Of a DNA stretch of 64,000 bases, positions 54,839 through 63,835 are shown in pieces. Within the stretch, counting starts at the first letter, position 1; each line of letters opens with the position of its first letter. The DNA comes from Clavibacter sepedonicus. GTDB lineage: Bacteria > Actinomycetota > Actinomycetes > Actinomycetales > Microbacteriaceae. The translations under genes were made by a program, and so were the position numbers. The stretch covers positions 372,001-436,000 of the forward strand of contig NC_010407.1 in assembly GCF_000069225.1 (NCBI RefSeq), given 5' to 3'. The notes beneath the pieces are model-generated. The model was not told where the DNA came from and made no database searches. It worked only from the letters and a program-made list of their open reading frames with translations.

Positions 54839-55600
54839 CTACTTGCTGCACCAGCTCCGGTGGACGTCCGGCAGCGTCAGGTGCCACGTGCGGTCCTGAT
54901 TGCGCACGCACTGGTGGAGGAGCCAGAAGACGTAGCCGCTGGCTCCGATGAGGGCGCCGGCGACCAGCGCGCACGAGAGGACGAGGAACGAGGCACATGC
55001 CACGCTCGTGACGGCGGCGGCCGTCACGAGGGCGCCATTGCCCAGCATCACCTTCCACAGGGGGATGTCCAGGGTCACCCCGTGGCGGAAGAAGCCCTTA
55101 ATCTTGCCGAAGAGCTTCTTGAACGAGAACTTAGCGACGCCGACGCCAGTGCCAGTGCCAGTGCCGGGACCGGCGGCTGCGCCGGGGTCGTCGTCCTGCA
55201 CGTCCGAGCCCGGAGTAGCGGTCGTGGGCTGTGTCCGGAGGGCCTGCACCTCTTCGCTCATCTGCCGCGTGATCTCCGACCTGCTCATGGGCGGTGCGTC
55301 GGGCGCTCCCGAGCGGGCGGCGACGGCCGCGTCGACCAGCTGGTCGATGGAGATGCGACCGGAGAGGATGTCCTGCTCCACCGTGTCCTGGGAGATGGAG
55401 TGCGCGATCGACGCCTCCGCCGCGTGCGCGGACGGGGGAGCGACGGCGAAGGTGGCGATGACGACGAGGGTCGCGGCGGCGGCGGCGACGGGCAGGGTGC
55501 GCCGCAGGTTGCGGAGGCGACGGGAAGCGCGGAGGTGACCGAGCGCGCGGGAAAGCGGCGCGAGGGCGAGCGCCGAAGGGCGGGGAGGGTGAGAGGGCAT
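54839..55600 (-). CDS. Exported protein with C-terminal membrane helices, unknown
   Basis: 253 residues from ATG 55600. A long basic start and hydrophobic core ending 'APPSAHAAEAS' suggest a signal peptide (cleavage near residue 60). The middle is Gln/Ser/Asp-rich ('EITRQMSEEVQALRTQPTT'), with a Gly/Thr linker. Near residues 185-230 two hydrophobic segments follow, ending in 'HQCVRNQDRTWHLTLPDVHR'. Cys pairs may form disulfides. No family recognised. Its stop lies 9 bp after the insertion sequence. Confidence 0.6.
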   Translation of the reverse strand: MPSHPPRPSALALAPLSRALGHLRASRRLRNLRRTLPVAAAAATLVVIATFAVAPPSAHAAEASIAHSISQDTVEQDILSGRISIDQLVDAAVAARSGAPDAPPMSRSEITRQMSEEVQALRTQPTTATPGSDVQDDDPGAAAGPGTGTGTGVGVAKFSFKKLFGKIKGFFRHGVTLDIPLWKVMLGNGALVTAAAVTSVACASFLVLSCALVAGALIGASGYVFWLLHQCVRNQDRTWHLTLPDVHRSWCSK

Positions 55601-55740
55601 GGCGCATCCGTTCACGGTCGTTGTGGGGTGGTCGGGGAAGGATCATGCTTAGCGGTCGGCGAGAGCGGAGGGAAACGCGCTCACGATAAGCCAGGGGTAG
55701 CCAGCGGTGCGCCGCACTGTTTACAGGCGGTGCCGCGGCC

Positions 55741-56160
55741 CCGGCCGCTGATCTCCCATGCGCCTCCCGGTCGCTCGGCGGCCTCATCGGCCACTGGCCT
55801 GGTAGCTGGCTGCACCGCGGACCCGTCACGCCGTGGGCGGGCGAGTGGCGCATCTCCGGCGAGGACGGCGAGCTGACCTTCACGAGCCGCGGCGAGGGCG
55901 TGTCCGCCGACCGGGTCGGGATCCGCGATGCCGACGGCTCCGACGACGCCGAGCGCGAGCGCGACCTGGAGACCCTGCCGCTCCTCGGCCGCGCGGCGGG
56001 CCTGCGCGCCTTCGCCCTCTCGATCCTCGGCGGCCCGCCGCCCGAGACGAGCGGCCGCGACAACCTCGGCAGCCTCGCCCTCATGGAGGCGGCCGGCCGC
56101 TCGGCGGAGTCGGGACGCTTCGAGGACGTGCCCGACCCGCTCGCGGATCGACGAGAGCGC
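55741..56160 (+). pseudogene. 5'-truncated Gfo/Idh-like oxidoreductase remnant
   Basis: Open reading without a plausible start shows 'LGGLIGHWPGSWLHRGPVTP', 'WAGEWRISGEDGELTF', and 'SGRDNLGSLALMEAAGRSAE', then 'SGRFEDVPDPLAD'. The last block (GRDNLxSLALMEAAxRSAExG) is the usual C-terminal helix of Gfo/Idh/MocA enzymes. The Rossmann N-terminal half is absent and a stop lies at 55687. It is probably a deletion remnant. Confidence 0.5.
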
Positions 56161-56187
56161 TCGCCCGCGGAGCCTCTCCTCGTGGGG

Positions 56188-57000
56188 TCAGGAGGTGGGG
56201 TGCGTGCGACCGTCCCAATGGGTCACGCCATCCGCACCCACCCAGTGGTAGACGCGGTGGCGGCCCTGGCCGAATGTGCTCTCGGTCAGCTTGCGGCCGC
56301 GCAGACCCGCGGCATCCGCGTCCGTTCGGTTGATGAGCGGGATCTTCCACAGCGAGCCGTCGCGGAGATCCTCTGCACCGAGGAGGAGGCGGTCCACGTC
56401 GATCGTGAAGGCGCCGATGACGAATCGCGAACGGGGTCGCGGCCCGTGCACCGCCACCAGGGTGCGAGGCGTCTCCTCAGGTCTCTCGCGCCACCCGGCC
56501 ATGTGCCGATTGATCTGCCACCACGCTTCCGCATCCGCAGCGATGACGGTCTCGTCCGGGTTGCTGGGATCCGCCATGGCGCGGCCGTCCCGCATCACCT
56601 TGCCGGCAGCAAGGTAGACGATGAGCGCTCCGCCGGCCTGACGTGCCAGGGCGGCTTCATCGACCGGTGCAATGCTGATGCGCTCAGCCAGCTCCGGCGG
56701 CACCCCGAGCGGCACGAAGGCATGCCCATCGCCGCTCGCCACGTTGAACTCCGGCTTCAGCGCCGAGATGAGGGCGGCTTCCACCTCGTGGCCGGTCGAC
56801 TCGTTCGCGAAGGGCCCGGCGATCTCGAGGGCATAGTCGCCCTGGCCGATCCAATCCTCTAGGGCGGTGTTGTGACTCCCCGACGAGTGCGTGAGAGCAC
56901 GCGCGGGTGTCGTCCCATATCCCACGTACTTCGGCTTCCCGGCCGCGCCGATCGTGCGGTACAGGTAGACGTAGGACCCAGAACCTTCACCGTCGCTCAT
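56188..57000 (-). CDS. GIY-YIG-like nuclease domain protein
   Basis: 270 residues from ATG 57000. The first 90 residues fit the LEM-3-type GIY-YIG fold: 'YVYLYRTIGAAGKPKYVGYG' (GIY/YIG strands), Arg in 'PARALTHSSGSHN', and Glu in 'GHEVEAALISALKPEFN'. The remaining 180 residues are unlike known domains, with 'VIAADAEAWWQINRHMAGWR' and 'VIGAFTIDVDRLLLG'. Relatives often occur as solitary nuclease-type proteins. Function, repair or defence, is unknown. Confidence 0.65.
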   Translation of the reverse strand: MSDGEGSGSYVYLYRTIGAAGKPKYVGYGTTPARALTHSSGSHNTALEDWIGQGDYALEIAGPFANESTGHEVEAALISALKPEFNVASGDGHAFVPLGVPPELAERISIAPVDEAALARQAGGALIVYLAAGKVMRDGRAMADPSNPDETVIAADAEAWWQINRHMAGWRERPEETPRTLVAVHGPRPRSRFVIGAFTIDVDRLLLGAEDLRDGSLWKIPLINRTDADAAGLRGRKLTESTFGQGRHRVYHWVGADGVTHWDGRTHPTS

Positions 57001-57145
57001 GTCCGGACCGTACAGGCCTCCGCGTGATTCCCACACGGCCCCCTTTGGGGTCGGCCGACGCCCGGCGTCACGCAGGAATAGCCGGGCGGCGTCCCGCGAG
57101 GCCCGACGGAGTGCCGCATCCCCGACATCGACCGAAGGAATCGCC

Positions 57146-57751
57146 ATGACCCTCACCGAGAGCGCCAGTCCCGCATCCACCGAGCGCACCGCCGACACGG
57201 CCGTGCCGATCGTGCGCGAGCTCGACACCCGCTGGAGCCCGCGCTCCTTCGACGCGACCGCGACCGTCTCCGACCAGCAGCTCGACGCGCTGCTCGAGGC
57301 CGCGCGCTGGGCGCCGTCCGGCAGCAACCAGCAGCCGCGCCGCTTCATCGTCGCCCGCCGCGGCACGCACGCGTTCGACATCATCGTCGACTCGCTCGTC
57401 GGCTTCAACGCGGCGTGGGCCGTCAACGCGTCGGCGCTCGTCGTCGCGATCGCCGAGACCTCCACGGTCGAGGGCGAGAAGCGCCCGTACGTGGCCTACG
57501 ACCTCGGCCAGGCCGTCGCGCACCTCTCCGTGCAGGCGCAGGCCGAGGGCCTGCACACGCACCAGATGGCCGGCGTCGAGTTCGACAAGCTGTCCGCCGC
57601 GTTCGACCTGCCCGAGAACCTGCAGCCGCTCACGGTCACGGCGGTCGGCGTGGTCGCCCCCGCCGATGCGCTGGAGGGCCCGCTCGCCGAGCGCGAGACG
57701 GCGCCGCGCTCGCGCCTGCCGCTCTCGGAGCTGGTGCTCGTCCGCGAGTAG
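57146..57751 (+). CDS. Nitroreductase family protein
   Basis: 201 residues from ATG 57146 with GGAA upstream. FMN-binding fold: 'ELDTRWSPRSFDATATVSDQ' (R-S-P-R-x-F motif) and 'ALLEAARWAPSGSNQQPRRF' (SGSNQQPWRF-like loop binding FMN, about residues 55-70). 'YVAYDLGQAVAHLSVQAQAE' follows. Reduces nitro or quinone compounds with NAD(P)H. Stands alone before a strong hairpin. Confidence 0.86.
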   Translation: MTLTESASPASTERTADTAVPIVRELDTRWSPRSFDATATVSDQQLDALLEAARWAPSGSNQQPRRFIVARRGTHAFDIIVDSLVGFNAAWAVNASALVVAIAETSTVEGEKRPYVAYDLGQAVAHLSVQAQAEGLHTHQMAGVEFDKLSAAFDLPENLQPLTVTAVGVVAPADALEGPLAERETAPRSRLPLSELVLVRE

Positions 57752-57777
57752 CCGCCCGGGTGGCGATGCCCCCCGCT

Positions 57778-57817
57778 CGACGACGGCCGCCGACCCTCGG
57801 GTCGGCGGCCGTCGTCG
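57778..57817. terminator. Strong bidirectional hairpin
   Basis: Perfect 19-bp stem (57778-57796 and 57799-57817) with a minimal loop, between the nitroreductase gene and the convergent membrane-protein gene. No T-run, usual for this GC level. Confidence 0.7.
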
Positions 57818-57864
57818 CGTCCGGGCGCGCTGTGGCGGGTGCTCGGGTCACCCACCCGTGCGCG

Positions 57865-58272
57865 TCAGCCGCCGAGCACGCGCCCGACGAGGTCCTGCAC
57901 GAACGGGATGGCGTCCTGCACCTGGTCGACGCTCGCGATCACGGTCGCGACGAGCGGCCAGGCGGATCCCACGAGCGTCGCCACCACGGCGGAGACCGCC
58001 GCGACCCACGCGACGCGGCCGTCCCGGGTGCGGGCGGAGACCACGAGCATCACGACCGCGACCACCAGCGACACCCCGACGCCGAGAGCGATGAGGGTCA
58101 CGGGCACGTCCAGCTGGCCGACGGTCGCCGCGTCGGCCGCGCCGATGAACCCGAGCACGGGCAGCAGGACGACGACCACGACCACGAGCACCACGACCAG
58201 ACCGGTGACGGCGGCCGCGTGCGTGGCCCGCAGACGGCGACGGAGGAGCGGGCCGGCCATGCGGGCGCTCAT
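57865..58272 (-). CDS. Small membrane protein, unknown
   Basis: 135 residues from ATG 58272. Three hydrophobic segments (about residues 20-45, 58-82 and 88-115), basic N-terminus and short amphipathic end ('VQDAIPFVQDLVGRVLGG'). It starts inside the stop of a 29-codon upstream frame (ATGA), so it may be translated by coupling. Family not recognised. Confidence 0.6.
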   Translation of the reverse strand: MSARMAGPLLRRRLRATHAAAVTGLVVVLVVVVVVLLPVLGFIGAADAATVGQLDVPVTLIALGVGVSLVVAVVMLVVSARTRDGRVAWVAAVSAVVATLVGSAWPLVATVIASVDQVQDAIPFVQDLVGRVLGG

Positions 58273-58358
58273 CGTGCGGCTCCGCGGACGGCGACGTCGT
58301 CGGTCGGGTGGACGGCGGCGTTCTGCGCGGCATGGGATCCGCGGGTCGAGTCGGTCAT
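58269..58358 (-). CDS. Tiny 29-residue leader ORF
   Basis: MTDSTRGSHAAQNAAVHPTD and nine more residues, ending with the TGA that overlaps the next ATG. A good ribosome site (AGGAG, six bases upstream) is present. No known domain. It looks like a coupling leader for the membrane protein, not a stand-alone enzyme. Confidence 0.45.
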   Translation of the reverse strand: MTDSTRGSHAAQNAAVHPTDDVAVRGAAR

Positions 58359-58569
58359 GGCTGCTCCTGTCGGGTGATGCGTCACCCAGGAGACGGGACG
58401 GGCCCGCGGATCGTCCCGCCCGTCCAGGCGGCGCCCAGCGGGGAGCGCAAGACGTTCGCTCCGCGGACTGGGCAGGGTGCCCGCGGTTCGCTCGACGGAT
58501 CGGGTGGGGGCGAGCCCGGTTCGCGTAGAGTCCGGCACGCCCGCCGTCCCCGATCCCCGGAGAGCCCCC

Positions 58570-59952
58570 ATGACCGAGATCCTCGACTACGTCCGCACCT
58601 GGCTCGACCACCGCGTCTGGCAGACCCGCGTCCCCGGTGCCCAGGTCGCCATCGCCCGGCACGGCGATCTCGTGCTGTCGGAGGCGTTCGGCGTCGCGGA
58701 TCCCACGACGGGCGCGCCGCTCACGCCCGCGCACCTGTTCCGCGTCGCGTCGCACTCCAAGTCGTTCGCCGCCACCGCGATCCTGCAGCTCGCCGAGCAG
58801 GGCGCCCTCCGCCTCGACGACCGGCTCGGCGTGCACGTGCCCGAGCTGGCCGAGGCGGGATCCGAGCTCGCCGACGTCACGATCGCCGCCCTCCTCGAGC
58901 ACGGCGCGGGAGTCCTCCGCGACGGGTTCGACGGCGACCACTGGCAGCATTCCGGCCCGTTCCCGGACCGGCGGCACCTCCTCGCCATCGCGACGACGCC
59001 CGGCGTCGCCAAGGTCGCGCCCGACACCGCGTTCAACTACTCCAACATCGGGTACTCGCTCCTCGGCCTCGTGATCGAGTCGGCGTCCGGCCTGTCCTTC
59101 GCGGACTACATCGACGAGCGGATCATCGCGCCGCTCGGCCTCCGCGACACCACGGCCGAGTACGTCCCGGCGCGCGCGGACGAGTACGCGGCGGCCTCCA
59201 CCTCGCTCCGCACCTCGCGCGAGCGCACCGTCCTCCCGCACGTCGACACGCGCGCCATGGCCGCGGCCACCGGCGTCACGAGCACCGCGTCCGAGCTCGT
59301 CACCTTCTTCTCCGCGCTCGTGCTGCCCGATGACGAGCGGCTCATCTCGGCCGCGTCGAAGCGCGCCCAGCAGCGGCCGCGGTACGTCACGGGCGCGGAT
59401 CCGGCCGGCACCCGCCGCTACGGCTACGGCCTCATCATCGAGCGCGTCGGATCGGGCGAGCACGAGGCCACCGTGCTCGGCCACTCGGGCGGGTACCCGG
59501 GCCACATCACGCGCACGGCGGTGGATCCCGTGAGCGGCTGGGCGGTCAGCGTGCTCACGAACGCGATCGACGGCCCCGCGGCCGCGCTCAGCACGGGCAT
59601 CCTCGAGCTGTTGCTCGCCGACTCCGCCGCCACCGACGCGGAGCGCGCCGCCGTCGAGGCGCCCTTCACGGGCCGGTTCGCGAACGTCTGGGGGATGCAG
59701 GACTTCCAGGTGGTCGGCGACCGCTTCCTCCGCATCGACCCGCAGGCGGAGCACCCGCTCGAGTCGGTGGACGTGCTCGAGGCGACGGACGACTCGTCCG
59801 CGCGCATCGTGGAGGGCGACGGGTTCGGATCCGTCGGCGAGGAGGTCACGGTCGACCGCGCCGCCGACGGCTCCGTCGATCGGATCCGCGCGGGCGGCGG
59901 CATGACGCTGGAGCCCGAGACGCGCGCGTGGGTCCCGAGGTCGCGCGGCTGA
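58570..59952 (+). CDS. Class C beta-lactamase-fold serine hydrolase
   Basis: 460 residues from ATG 58570. Ser61-x-x-Lys64 in 'FRVASHSKSFAAT' is the nucleophile. The Tyr motif is 'FNYSNIGYSLLGLV' (YSN, about residue 157), and HSG in 'VLGHSGGYPGHITRTAVD' (about residue 300). No signal peptide is seen, so it is cytoplasmic, more like esterase EstB or D-aminopeptidase than a resistance enzyme. The last 120 residues are an extra beta-rich domain. Confidence 0.87.
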   Translation: MTEILDYVRTWLDHRVWQTRVPGAQVAIARHGDLVLSEAFGVADPTTGAPLTPAHLFRVASHSKSFAATAILQLAEQGALRLDDRLGVHVPELAEAGSELADVTIAALLEHGAGVLRDGFDGDHWQHSGPFPDRRHLLAIATTPGVAKVAPDTAFNYSNIGYSLLGLVIESASGLSFADYIDERIIAPLGLRDTTAEYVPARADEYAAASTSLRTSRERTVLPHVDTRAMAAATGVTSTASELVTFFSALVLPDDERLISAASKRAQQRPRYVTGADPAGTRRYGYGLIIERVGSGEHEATVLGHSGGYPGHITRTAVDPVSGWAVSVLTNAIDGPAAALSTGILELLLADSAATDAERAAVEAPFTGRFANVWGMQDFQVVGDRFLRIDPQAEHPLESVDVLEATDDSSARIVEGDGFGSVGEEVTVDRAADGSVDRIRAGGGMTLEPETRAWVPRSRG

Positions 59953-59967
59953 GGCCGCCCCGCGAGC

Positions 59968-59998
59968 AGGTGGCCGGGCGCGCACCGCCCGGCCACCT
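59968..59998 (+). terminator. Hairpin terminator after serine hydrolase
   Basis: Perfect 13-bp stem (59968-59980 and 59986-59998) with a 5-base loop, 16 bp after the stop. Confidence 0.65.
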
Positions 59999-60089
59999 CC
60001 GCTCCACCTCCCGGAAGGATCCGCGTCACGCGAGATCCATACAGTGCCGGAGGCCGCACGGCCGCCCGCTCCCGACGAGAGGCACCATC

Positions 60090-61313
60090 ATCACCACCCC
60101 GTTCCGACGTCCCCGCGCCCGCACCGCGACGCTGCTGTCGACCACCGCGATCCTCGGCCTGCTGCTCACCGGCACCGGCGTCACCGCCGCGACCGCCGCC
60201 GACGCGCCCACCACGCCGGCCACGAGCGCCGCCACCGCCCCGGCCGTCGCGCCCTTCGACCAGGCCACGCTCGACGCCCCGTACCCGTCGAACAGCACCT
60301 ACGACTTCGTGCCGATGCTCGACCAGTTCACCTCGCTTAAGGCGAACCGGCCCGACATCATGAAGCTCAACGACAAGAAGACCATCACGATCAACCAGGC
60401 CGCCACGAAGGCGCAGTCGGCCCGGGCGATCATCGACCAGTACGCCGACATGTCCATCACGATGTCGGATGGACTCGGCAAGGACCTCGGCGAGATCTAC
60501 CGCACGGCGCGCGAGGCGGGCCAGCTGCCGAAGACGGATGCGCTGCTCGCCAAGAACGGCGGCCTCGTCGGCAAGTACTCGTCCACCAACCCCGTGAAGA
60601 CGTACTTCGCCAACCCGCGCCCCTACGTCGCGTTCCCGCTGAAGCTCAAGTACCGCGACAAGCCGGGCGGCAACGCGTGGGCCGGCCAGGACGGCTCGTA
60701 CCCCAGCGGCCACACCTCGCAGGCGTTCTGGCAGGGCACCGCGCTCGCGACGATGCTGCCGGAGCTCGCGCCGCAGATCCTCGCCCGCGCCTCCGACGCC
60801 GGCAACAACCGCATCATCATGGGCGCGCACTACCCGCTCGACGTGATGGCCGGCCGCATGATGGGCCAGAAGATCGTCGAGCGCCGCTGGTCCGACCCGG
60901 AGTTCCGCACGCTGTTCGAGCAGGCGTCGACCGAGCTGCGCACGGTGCTCGAGGCCAAGTGCGGCGCGGCGCTCGCCGTCTGCATCGCGAAGGACAAGCC
61001 GTACCTGTCCACGAAGCAGGCGCTGAAGGTCTACGAGCAGCGCATGAGCTACGACTTCCCGCGCGTCGGTGACAAGGGCCAGCCGATCACGGTCCCCACG
61101 GGCGCCGAGTCGCTCCTCATCACGAGCCACCCCGACCTCACGCCGGAGCAGCGCCGCCAGGTGCTCGCGCTCACCGCCATCGACTCGGGCGAGCCCCTCG
61201 ACGAGGGCACCGAGGGCAGCTGGCAGCGCATCGACCTCCCGGCCGCGATGGCCGCGAAGGTCGTGGTGACGGCCGACGGCACGGTGTCGCTCGTGAAGAC
61301 CGGGAAGCGCTGA
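60090..61313 (+). CDS. Secreted PAP2/class A acid phosphatase-like protein
   Basis: About 407 residues. A signal peptide ('RTATLLSTTAILGLLLTGTG', cleavage near ATA-A) is followed by a mature domain with 'KYRDKPGGNAW', 'DGSYPSGHTSQAFWQG' (PSGHT) and 'NRIIMGAHYPLDVMAGRMMG' (GxHYPxDV), the vanadium-type phosphatase core. No ATG, GTG or TTG lies in frame between 59931 and the signal peptide; the codons at the expected place are ATC-ATC, preceded by GAGAGG. The gene therefore either uses ATC or has lost its ATG by mutation. Confidence 0.78.
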   Translation: MTTPFRRPRARTATLLSTTAILGLLLTGTGVTAATAADAPTTPATSAATAPAVAPFDQATLDAPYPSNSTYDFVPMLDQFTSLKANRPDIMKLNDKKTITINQAATKAQSARAIIDQYADMSITMSDGLGKDLGEIYRTAREAGQLPKTDALLAKNGGLVGKYSSTNPVKTYFANPRPYVAFPLKLKYRDKPGGNAWAGQDGSYPSGHTSQAFWQGTALATMLPELAPQILARASDAGNNRIIMGAHYPLDVMAGRMMGQKIVERRWSDPEFRTLFEQASTELRTVLEAKCGAALAVCIAKDKPYLSTKQALKVYEQRMSYDFPRVGDKGQPITVPTGAESLLITSHPDLTPEQRRQVLALTAIDSGEPLDEGTEGSWQRIDLPAAMAAKVVVTADGTVSLVKTGKR

Positions 61314-61333
61314 CCGGATCCGTGTCCGCCGAG

Positions 61334-61365
61334 AGGGGCGGGTGGCCGCGTGGCCGCCCGCCCCT
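61334..61365. terminator. Bidirectional hairpin terminator
   Basis: Stem AGGGGCGGG-t-GGCC / GGCC-g-CCCGCCCCT (61334-61347, 61352-61365) between the phosphatase and the convergent amidase gene. Confidence 0.65.
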
Positions 61366-61391
61366 CCATCGTCCGTAGGGGGGCGCAGGGC

Positions 61392-63272
61392 TCAGGCCGC
61401 GACGCGACGCCGGCGATACAGGAGGCCCGTGGCGGCGACGAGCCCGCCGGCGGCGGCGAGGCCCGCGGCGATGGCGAGGTTCTCGGCGAGCGTGTTGATC
61501 CCGATGCCCGCCGTGCGGACCGCGCCGAGCGCCTGCGGGGAGGGATCAGCGGGCGCGGCGGCGCCTTCGTCCGTCGTCGCAGCCGCCGCATCCGCGGTGT
61601 CCGGAGCGGAGCCGAGCTCCGGCGTCGACCCCGGCGCGACCCGGTGCCGCGTCGCCTGCTCGTACGCGTACGCCATCGCGAGCAGGTCGCCGTCGCGGCT
61701 GCGGGGCGCGGCGAGCTCCAGGCCGACCGGTGCGCCCGTCGAGGTGAAGCCGGCGGGCACCGAGATCGTCGGGATCCCGGTGTTCGCGCCGATGTCGCAG
61801 AACGTGGTGCCCGCCCAGGCCGGCGTCGCGCTCGTGGCGCTCGTGGGCATCGCGAGGGCGTCGACGCCCTGCTCGACGAAGAACGCGTCCGCCGCCGCCT
61901 TGCCCGCGTCCTGCTCCGCGATCGACCTCTCGTACTCCGGGTTCGGGATGTCCTCGTGGCCGAGGAAGTAGGCGATGTCGCCGTCGGTGAGGGCGCTCGG
62001 CCGGTCGGCCATCACGTCGGCGAACGACAGCACGTCGGGGGGCTCGGTGCGGGCCGCGACGCGCGCCGACCAGGTGGCGGGCGTCTCGCGGAGGAAGCGG
62101 TCGATGGCCGGCCGCATGTCCCGCCACCCGCCGCTCTGCAGCGTCTGCTCGACGAACTCCCGCGTGAGCGGCACCTCCACGACCTCGGCGCCCTGGGCCT
62201 CGAGGTCGCGCACGGCCTGCTCGAACAGGGCGGTCGTCTCGGCGAGGCCCGGCCGCTCGGGATCCTCCTCGGACGGCCAGCGCACCACGCCGATCCGCTT
62301 CCCCGCCAGCGCGTCGGGGCGGAGGCCGGCGACGTACGCGTCGGTGGCCTGCTCGTCGACGATGGCCGTGAGCGGATCCGCCGGGTCGCGCCCCGCGAGC
62401 ACCTCGGTGAGGAGCGCGGCGTCGGCGACCGTCGTGGTCATCGGGCCGGACACGTCCTGCCGGGGAGAGAGCGGCACGATGCCGGCCGTGCTCGTGAGGC
62501 CCATCGTCGGCCGGAAGCCGACGAGCGACTGGTGCGCGGCCGGTCCCAGGATGGATCCGCACGAATCGGTGCCGAGGCCCGCCGGCGCGTACGCGGCCGC
62601 GACCGCCGCCGCCGTGCCGCCGCTGGAACCGCTCGCGCTCCACGACCGGTCGTACGGGTTCGCCGTGCGGCCGCGCGCGGAGCTCAGCGTGGAGGTGCCA
62701 TGCCACGCGAACTCGGACGTGTTCGTCTTCGCGAGGATGATCGCCCCGGCCGCCCGCAGCCGCGCGACCGCGGTCGAGTCGGCCGCGGTCCGGTAGTCGC
62801 GGAGGGCCGCGCTGCCGACGGTGGTGGGCATGTCGGCCGTGGCGTGGTTGTCCTTCACGACGACGGGCACGCCGTGCAAGGGGCCCCGGATCGTGCCGGC
62901 CGCGCGCTCCGGGTCGAGCGTGGTGGCCGTCGCGAGCGCGTCCGGGTTCGCGGTGATGACGGCCTGGAGGCCCTTCCCGTCGGCTCCGTCGTCGTCGTAC
63001 GCGTCGATGCGCGCGAGGTAGGCGCGGGTCAGGGCGACGGAGGTGGTGGATCCGGACTCGAGGAGCGCGACCGCGTCCGCGACGCCCAGGTCGACGACGG
63101 CCGGGGCGGCCTGATCGGTCGCCGCGGGTGCCGAGGAGGCGTCGTCGGCGGACGCCCGGGCCGGCGCCGCGTGGATCCCGCCGCCCGCCGCGAGGCCGAC
63201 CGCGAGCGCTGCCGCGGCGAGGGCGCGACCGGCGGGCAGGATCCGGGCACGGGCGCGTCGACGAGCGGGCAT
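61392..63272 (-). CDS. Secreted amidase with C-terminal membrane anchor
   Basis: 626 residues from ATG 63272. The signal peptide (residues 1-40) ends 'AAPARASA'. Amidase signature triad: Lys140 in 'VPVVVKDNHATAD', cis-Ser216 in 'SASGSSGGTAAAV', Ser240 in 'GLGTDSCGSILGP', with the usual 24-residue spacing. The C-terminal hydrophobic helix (about 595-618) ends in a basic RRRR tail, suggesting anchoring to the membrane. A cell-surface amide hydrolase, perhaps acting on small amides or peptides. It has no co-directional neighbours closer than 124 bp. Confidence 0.87.
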   Translation of the reverse strand: MPARRRARARILPAGRALAAAALAVGLAAGGGIHAAPARASADDASSAPAATDQAAPAVVDLGVADAVALLESGSTTSVALTRAYLARIDAYDDDGADGKGLQAVITANPDALATATTLDPERAAGTIRGPLHGVPVVVKDNHATADMPTTVGSAALRDYRTAADSTAVARLRAAGAIILAKTNTSEFAWHGTSTLSSARGRTANPYDRSWSASGSSGGTAAAVAAAYAPAGLGTDSCGSILGPAAHQSLVGFRPTMGLTSTAGIVPLSPRQDVSGPMTTTVADAALLTEVLAGRDPADPLTAIVDEQATDAYVAGLRPDALAGKRIGVVRWPSEEDPERPGLAETTALFEQAVRDLEAQGAEVVEVPLTREFVEQTLQSGGWRDMRPAIDRFLRETPATWSARVAARTEPPDVLSFADVMADRPSALTDGDIAYFLGHEDIPNPEYERSIAEQDAGKAAADAFFVEQGVDALAMPTSATSATPAWAGTTFCDIGANTGIPTISVPAGFTSTGAPVGLELAAPRSRDGDLLAMAYAYEQATRHRVAPGSTPELGSAPDTADAAAATTDEGAAAPADPSPQALGAVRTAGIGINTLAENLAIAAGLAAAGGLVAATGLLYRRRRVAA

Positions 63273-63396
63273 GCGGATCCATCCAGACGGGGAGAGGCGT
63301 CTCCCCAGTCTGGGAACCGGGTGTTGCGGCGGCGTTTCCGGCGCGGGACGATCCCGGGTCGGCGACGCTCAGCGGTGCGCGGCGGCCCGGGCCGGG

Positions 63397-63579
63397 TCAG
63401 CGCTGCTTGGGGAAGACGATCCAGAGGATCAGGTACAGCAGCACCTGCGGGCCCGGCAGCACGATGGAGAGCACGAACAGCAGTCGCACGAGGAAGCGGC
63501 TGACGCCGAAGCGGTCGGCGAGGGCGGCGCAGACGCCGGCGATGATCTTCCCGCGACGGGGACGAGTGAGGGTGGCCAT
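63397..63579 (-). CDS. PspC domain membrane protein
   Basis: 60 residues: 'RRGKIIAGVCAALADRFGVS' then 'FLVRLLFVLSIVLPG' and 'LYLILWIVFPKQ' is an almost complete PspC domain (N-terminal amphipathic part, two hydrophobic segments, PKQ end). Function in stress response or sigma control is known only from larger relatives. It lies 124 bp upstream of the amidase gene on the same strand. Confidence 0.85.
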   Translation of the reverse strand: MATLTRPRRGKIIAGVCAALADRFGVSRFLVRLLFVLSIVLPGPQVLLYLILWIVFPKQR

Positions 63580-63835
63580 GCGTCGAGCATGGCAGGCGTG
63601 GTTCCGAGGCCGCCAGGCGGGTGTCCGCGCCGCGCGGCCGCGCGTGCGCCGTTCGCGCGCGGCTGCCGCAGCGCAAGTCTCCCCGTGAGTTCTCCCGCCA
63701 TATGCTTTGCGCGCAAATCCATGGTGCGATACTCGAATGGTCGAGCCGGGGCTCGGCGTCTCCCCGCGCCGCCGCGGGTCCGGGCCTCCCGCGGTCCGCG
63801 AGTCGCCGACGTCCCCGAACGCACGGGAGGACCGG

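Noticed and set aside
55616..55690. Candidate small RNA between the exported protein and the oxidoreductase remnant
   Set aside because: No convincing promoter or terminator hairpin.
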